Positions 59,694 to 64,000 of a stretch of 64,000 bases of DNA are shown here, piece after piece (the stretch's first letter is position 1; every line of letters starts with the position of its first letter). The position numbers were made by a program, and so were the translations under genes. The stretch spans positions 1 through 64,000 of the forward strand of contig NZ_AKXQ01000021.1 in NCBI RefSeq assembly GCF_000276805.1, read 5' to 3'. The DNA comes from Moritella dasanensis ArB 0140. Its GTDB lineage: Bacteria > Pseudomonadota > Gammaproteobacteria > Enterobacterales > Moritellaceae. A model generated the notes under the pieces. The model was not told where the DNA came from. It worked only from the letters and a program-made list of their open reading frames with translations, and made no database searches.

Positions 59694-61374
59694 GGAAATC
59701 TCTCGACGCAATAATCACAGGTTTAATTACTTCGGTGCGTACTACAAAATCACCAAAACGTTCATCGGATAAGCCATTAGTTGCCCATTCTGCAATTAAT
59801 GTATCTAGGATCGCTAAGATCTCAGCTTCACCAATATTCTCTCGATACATCTTGTTTAAACGCATGCCGTTATTCTTCGCGCCCAAATACATGTTGTATT
59901 TACCAGGCCCTTTACCAACAAAGCCAACTTCCGCTAAGAATGGACGACCACAACCGTTTGGACAGCCAGTCATACGCATCACAAAGTGTTCTTCAGGAAT
60001 ACCGTGTTTAGCTAACAACACTTCAACTTTCGTTACCAGTGATGGTAAATAACGTTCTGCTTCCGCCATGGCTAATGCACATGTAGGCAAAGCCACACAC
60101 GCCATTGAGTTCAAGCGTTGCTGACTTAATTCATCTGAGTACAAACCATATAAACGTGCAAGACGCTCTATTTGCTCTTTATCTTGTTCAGCCACACCGG
60201 CAATAATTAAGTTTTGGTTTGCTGTCATTCTAAAATCACCTTGATGGATCTTAGCAATTTCAACTAACCCGGTTTTAATCGGATGGGTTTCAGTATCAAC
60301 AATACGACCATTTTCAATAAATAGCGTTAAATGCCATTTATTATCAACACCTTTGATCCAACCAAAACGATCACCACGAGTGGTAAACACGATTTCTTTT
60401 GGTACGGCAAATTTAATACCTGAACGCAATTCAACTTCGCTGCGGAATTTATCGACACCATTATCTTCAAGTGTATATTTCAAACGCGCACGTTTACGAT
60501 CCGTTCGGCAACCCCAATCACGCTGTACTGTTAATACCGCTTTCGCCACTTCAACTGCATCTTCAGGTTTAACAAAACCTAAGTCATCAGCTAACCGTGG
60601 GAAGGTATTCACATCACCGTGTGTTGTGCCCATACCGCCGCCAACCAATACGTTGAAGCCCGCTAATTTACCGTTATCACCCACAGCCACAAAGTTTAAA
60701 TCATTGGCATGAATATCAACATCATTGTGTGGTGGGATCGCAACTGCAATCTTAAATTTACGCGGTAAGTAAGTTGGTCCATACATAGGTTCAACTTCAT
60801 TACTGGTCACTTTCTCACCGTCTAACCACAATTCAGCATAAGCATTGGTGTTTGGTAATAAGTCATCACTTAAACGAATTGCCCACGCATAAGCTTCTTG
60901 GTGTAACGCAGATTCAACCGGATTAGGCGTACACATCACATTACGGTTCACATCACCACAGGCAGCAATCGAATCGAGGTTAACCGAGCCTAATGCTTGA
61001 ATAAGTGGTTTCACTTGCGGCTTTAAAATACCGTGATACTGAAACGTTTGGCGCGTCGTTAAACGGATGCTGCCATAAATAGTTAAATCACTGGCAATGC
61101 GATCTATCTCTAACCATTGCTGCGGCGTACAAATACCACCGGGAACACGTGCTCGTAGCATAAAACTATGGCGAGGTTCTAATTTTTGTTTCTGACGCTC
61201 GGCACGAATATCACGATCATCTTGCTGATAGAAACCATGGAATTTAGTTAATTGCATATCATCATCTGACAGTCCGCCAGTGATTTGATCTGCAAGACCT
61301 TCAGCAATCGTACCGCGTAATAGATTACTTTCCGTTTTAATGCGTTCGTTAACCGCTAATTTTATATCGCTCAT
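59686..61374 (-). CDS. cysI: Sulfite reductase hemoprotein beta subunit
   Basis: Siroheme and [4Fe-4S] protein reducing sulfite to sulfide. Cluster ligands are in [10 protein letters not shown] and [10 protein letters not shown]. 562 residues. Start codon overlaps the cysJ stop (TGATG). Confidence 0.97.
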   Translation of the reverse strand: MSDIKLAVNERIKTESNLLRGTIAEGLADQITGGLSDDDMQLTKFHGFYQQDDRDIRAERQKQKLEPRHSFMLRARVPGGICTPQQWLEIDRIASDLTIYGSIRLTTRQTFQYHGILKPQVKPLIQALGSVNLDSIAACGDVNRNVMCTPNPVESALHQEAYAWAIRLSDDLLPNTNAYAELWLDGEKVTSNEVEPMYGPTYLPRKFKIAVAIPPHNDVDIHANDLNFVAVGDNGKLAGFNVLVGGGMGTTHGDVNTFPRLADDLGFVKPEDAVEVAKAVLTVQRDWGCRTDRKRARLKYTLEDNGVDKFRSEVELRSGIKFAVPKEIVFTTRGDRFGWIKGVDNKWHLTLFIENGRIVDTETHPIKTGLVEIAKIHQGDFRMTANQNLIIAGVAEQDKEQIERLARLYGLYSDELSQQRLNSMACVALPTCALAMAEAERYLPSLVTKVEVLLAKHGIPEEHFVMRMTGCPNGCGRPFLAEVGFVGKGPGKYNMYLGAKNNGMRLNKMYRENIGEAEILAILDTLIAEWATNGLSDERFGDFVVRTEVIKPVIIASRDFHG

Positions 61375-63170
61375 CAGTAAACATCCCTCTGATAACGTTT
61401 ATTTCGACGTAGTTCAGCAACATACTCTTCTGCTTCATTACGCGCTAATTTACCTTGTTCGGCTACAATCTCGATCAATGCTTCATTGACATCTTTCGCC
61501 ATTCTATCGCCGTCGCCACAAACATAAACGTGTGCACCTTGTTCTAACCAGGCATACAGCTCAGCCGCGTTTTCACGTAAACGATCTTGCACATAAATCT
61601 TTTCAGCCTGGTCGCGAGAGAAGGCAACATCCATCTTCGTTAATAGACCCGATTTTAAATAATCCTGCCATTCGGTTTGATACAAGAAGTCATCAGTAAA
61701 ATGTTGGTTACCAAAGAATAACCAGTTATTACCTGTCGCTTCACGTACATCACGTTCTTGTACAAATGCTCGGAACGGCGCAATACCCGTACCAGGACCA
61801 ACCATGATCACCGGGGTATTATCGTTACTTGGTAGACGGAAGTTATCATTGTGCTCAACAAATACTTCAATCTCAGCACCTTCTTCAAGACGCTGCAGAA
61901 AGCCTGATGCACCGCCAATACGTTGCTCACCACTTTGCTGATAATCAACCACAGCAACAGTTAAATGAACTTCACCTTCAGCCTCATTCGGGCTTGAAGC
62001 GATTGAATAAAGACGTGGTGTTAACTTGCGTAATCCACTTAACAGCTGTTGTGCCGTTAATTTCGCTTTCTTCTCGTCAATCACATCTAAGATTTGACGA
62101 CCATAACAATAATTACGTAATGCCGTTTTATCATCGAGTAATTTAGCTAATTTTTTCGAACCTGATAATTCAGCATAAGCTTGAACAAAACTTGGGTAAC
62201 TCTGCGTTAATTCGAAACGATTAATCAACGCATCACGTAAACTTTGCGTTTCATTTGCTACCGTAACGGTTTCTGCACCATCTAATTCTAATTGATCTAA
62301 AATCGCATCAACAAGCACAGGATCATTCTTAAACCAGATCCCTAACGCATCACCAGCTTGATAACTAATACCAGCATCTTCTAGGGCAATCTCTACATGG
62401 CGAATATCTTTATCTGAAAAACGACCAGTGATTTTTTGGTTAATTAATAATTCGGTTTTAAACGGCTTCTTTTTCGAATAAGTATTAGCTACATGCGTCG
62501 ACGCAACAGCCGTACTTGGCGCCTCAGTCGTTGTGGCGTCTTTAAGTGTGGCTTTAACCGCTGCCAGTGCAAGTTCGCTCCACGTTGCCACTGCATCATC
62601 ATAGTCAACGTCACAGTCAGCACGCGCGACAATCGCTTCAGCGCCTAGTGCCGCTAAACGTTCATCAAACTCCAACCCTGTTTGACAGTAGAATTCATAG
62701 CTTGAATCACCTAATGCACAAACACTGTATTTCAGCGTGGGTACTTTAGGGGCCTTTTTAGACGCTAAGAATTCATGGAAGGTAACAGCATCATCTGGCG
62801 CTTCGCCTTCACCATTGGTACTCGCAACAATCAGTAAGTGCGATTCTGTTTTCAATTCTTTAGCTTTATAATCAGCCATGCTCACAAGTCGGGCTGCAAT
62901 GCCTTGTGCTTGGGCTTGCTCGAAAAGCTCTGTTGCAACACCTTTGGCATTACCGGTTTGTGAACCAAATAAAATAGTCACACGTTGAGCAGGTTGAGAT
63001 ACCGCGCCTTGCGCCTGTACTTGACCTCCAGATGCTTGGCTTATCCCTGCCAAATATCCACTTACCCACGCGGTTTGCGTTGGTGACAAATCGTTAAGTG
63101 CCAATTGCAATGTTGATAACTGCGGCTCACTCAACGGACTCGTCAATGATGATAGTTCCTTTAATAGCAT
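61374..63170 (-). CDS. cysJ: Sulfite reductase flavoprotein alpha subunit
   Basis: FMN/FAD diflavin reductase feeding electrons from NADPH to CysI. Flavodoxin domain ([13 protein letters not shown]), FAD domain (RLYSIASSP) and NADPH domain ([20 protein letters not shown]). 598 residues. I start at ATG 63170, which has GGAAG seven bases upstream. First gene of cysJIH. Confidence 0.96.
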   Translation of the reverse strand: MLLKELSSLTSPLSEPQLSTLQLALNDLSPTQTAWVSGYLAGISQASGGQVQAQGAVSQPAQRVTILFGSQTGNAKGVATELFEQAQAQGIAARLVSMADYKAKELKTESHLLIVASTNGEGEAPDDAVTFHEFLASKKAPKVPTLKYSVCALGDSSYEFYCQTGLEFDERLAALGAEAIVARADCDVDYDDAVATWSELALAAVKATLKDATTTEAPSTAVASTHVANTYSKKKPFKTELLINQKITGRFSDKDIRHVEIALEDAGISYQAGDALGIWFKNDPVLVDAILDQLELDGAETVTVANETQSLRDALINRFELTQSYPSFVQAYAELSGSKKLAKLLDDKTALRNYCYGRQILDVIDEKKAKLTAQQLLSGLRKLTPRLYSIASSPNEAEGEVHLTVAVVDYQQSGEQRIGGASGFLQRLEEGAEIEVFVEHNDNFRLPSNDNTPVIMVGPGTGIAPFRAFVQERDVREATGNNWLFFGNQHFTDDFLYQTEWQDYLKSGLLTKMDVAFSRDQAEKIYVQDRLRENAAELYAWLEQGAHVYVCGDGDRMAKDVNEALIEIVAEQGKLARNEAEEYVAELRRNKRYQRDVY

Positions 63171-63413
63171 ATTACGGCTTCCACTGTGCTGAATTAATTC
63201 CAGATTAACGACTGTTAAGGATAACCACAAAGAATAAATAATGATTTTTTATTCCATTTAGTTATATAGGGGTAAGTTGGCTTATGGATATATAGCAAAT
63301 AAACCACAAGCAGCTTTAACAAAATAACAACCAAATACTAACATTGTCAGTATAATTCAAGTGCTTTACATGGCAAAATAGTGCTCTCAAAACCCCATTA
63401 TCAGGATGACAAA

Positions 63414-64000
63414 ATGGCGACTTATTTACTCTCAGAATTGAATGCACAAGGCGTACTGACACTAACCCTCAATCGCTTAGATAAACTTAATGCATTTAAC
63501 GGCGCATTTTATACCGAGTTAGCGGAAGCTTTTCGTCAAGCTGATGAAAACCCAGAGGTACGTGTCGTGATATTGCGCGGGTCAGAGACTTGTTTCTGTG
63601 CGGGTAATGACATGGCTGACTTCATGAATGGTATGGACTTCTCTAAAGACCAACCGCTAGTACAGTATATGTTGGCATTACTACACTTTTCTAAGCCTGT
63701 CATCGCTGCTGCTGCAGGTCCTGCGGTCGGTATTGGTACTACGATGCTAATGCATTGTGATTTAGTCTACCTTGCCGATAACACAGTTCTGCGTTTACCT
63801 TTTACCGACCTTGCAGCTGTACCAGAATATGCAGCTAGCTTGATATTACCGCGTATGGCGGGCCATCAACGCGCTGCCGAACTGATGCTACTCGCAGATA
63901 AGTTTGATGCTCAAACCGCATTGGAAATTGGTCTGGCGAATAAGGTGCTGCCAGCAAATGAATTATTTGCGATGGCAGAAAAAAGTGCATTGAAATTAGC
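63414..64000 (+). CDS. Enoyl-CoA hydratase/isomerase family protein, 3' part outside window
   Basis: ATG 63414 with AGGA upstream; no stop before the end, about 195 codons seen. Crotonase features: RLDKLNAFNG, CFCAGNDMADF (oxyanion loop), and AGPAVGIGTTM. Such enzymes act on CoA thioesters in fatty-acid or related breakdown; the substrate is not clear. Divergent from cysJ. Confidence 0.88.
   Translation, partial: MATYLLSELNAQGVLTLTLNRLDKLNAFNGAFYTELAEAFRQADENPEVRVVILRGSETCFCAGNDMADFMNGMDFSKDQPLVQYMLALLHFSKPVIAAAAGPAVGIGTTMLMHCDLVYLADNTVLRLPFTDLAAVPEYAASLILPRMAGHQRAAELMLLADKFDAQTALEIGLANKVLPANELFAMAEKSALKL

Noticed and set aside
1-64000. CRISPR arrays, tRNA or rRNA genes, insertion sequences, prophage genes
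   Set aside because: None could be recognised: no regularly spaced repeats, no cloverleaf with a conserved TTCGA arm in the gaps, no transposase or phage proteins.

Overview
The window is a 64 kb piece of a chromosome from a marine gammaproteobacterium. The base composition is moderately AT-rich. The gene families and gene order are those of the Vibrio/Psychromonas/Moritella part of the class: Na+-NQR with apbE and nqrM, a metNIQ-gmhB junction, a crl gene next to proBA, and a complete lptE-holA-nadD-rsfS-rlmH-mrdAB-rlpA-dacA-ybeD-lipBA block. A Moritella-like host is my best guess; that is inference from protein similarity patterns and cannot be proven here. I see no rRNA, tRNA, insertion sequence, prophage or CRISPR array. 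Almost everything is ordinary core genome.

Layout. 0.1-3.4 kb: gmhB, divergent from the methionine importer metNIQ, which has a MetJ operator. 3.5-6.3 kb: three less well known genes (an exported protein with a degenerate transglutaminase-like segment, a YtfJ homologue, a TIGR03899-type protein). 6.3-11.9 kb: sulfate activation operon cysD-cysN-(SLC13 transporter)-cysC-cysQ. 12-18 kb: dinB with a LexA-like box, ompW with an FNR box, a TDT-family transporter and a secreted M4 metalloprotease. 18-25 kb: nqrABCDEF-apbE-nqrM. 25.5-36.6 kb: housekeeping cluster bolA, rlmG, yajG, ppiA, ampG, yajQ, vanZ-like, panE, thiI, ligB, ybeL. 36.9-51.2 kb: leuS and the cell-envelope/lipoate block from lptE to lipA. 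51.4-57.7 kb: a membrane-anchored repeat protein, proBA, crl, gpt, pepD. 57.8-64 kb: two small unknown genes, the sulfite reductase operon cysJIH, and the 5' part of an enoyl-CoA hydratase gene that runs off the end.

How it works together. The two cys operons, about 47 kb apart, supply all steps from sulfate uptake to sulfide. The nqr operon encodes the respiratory sodium pump plus its flavin-attaching (ApbE) and iron-delivery (NqrM) helpers. The mrdA-mrdB-mltB-rlpA-dacA run builds and trims the side-wall peptidoglycan; lptE serves LPS export.

The most unusual observations are: (1) the last codons of nqrM and its terminator are duplicated on the far side of the M4 protease gene, as if the protease gene had been inserted there; (2) a membrane protein made of about ten 14-residue units, each with one proline; (3) a 19-base palindromic motif shared with one mismatch by the ompW and nqrA upstream regions, abutting a perfect FNR box at ompW; (4) a seven-unit, 12-bp repeat that forms an extra tail on LptE.
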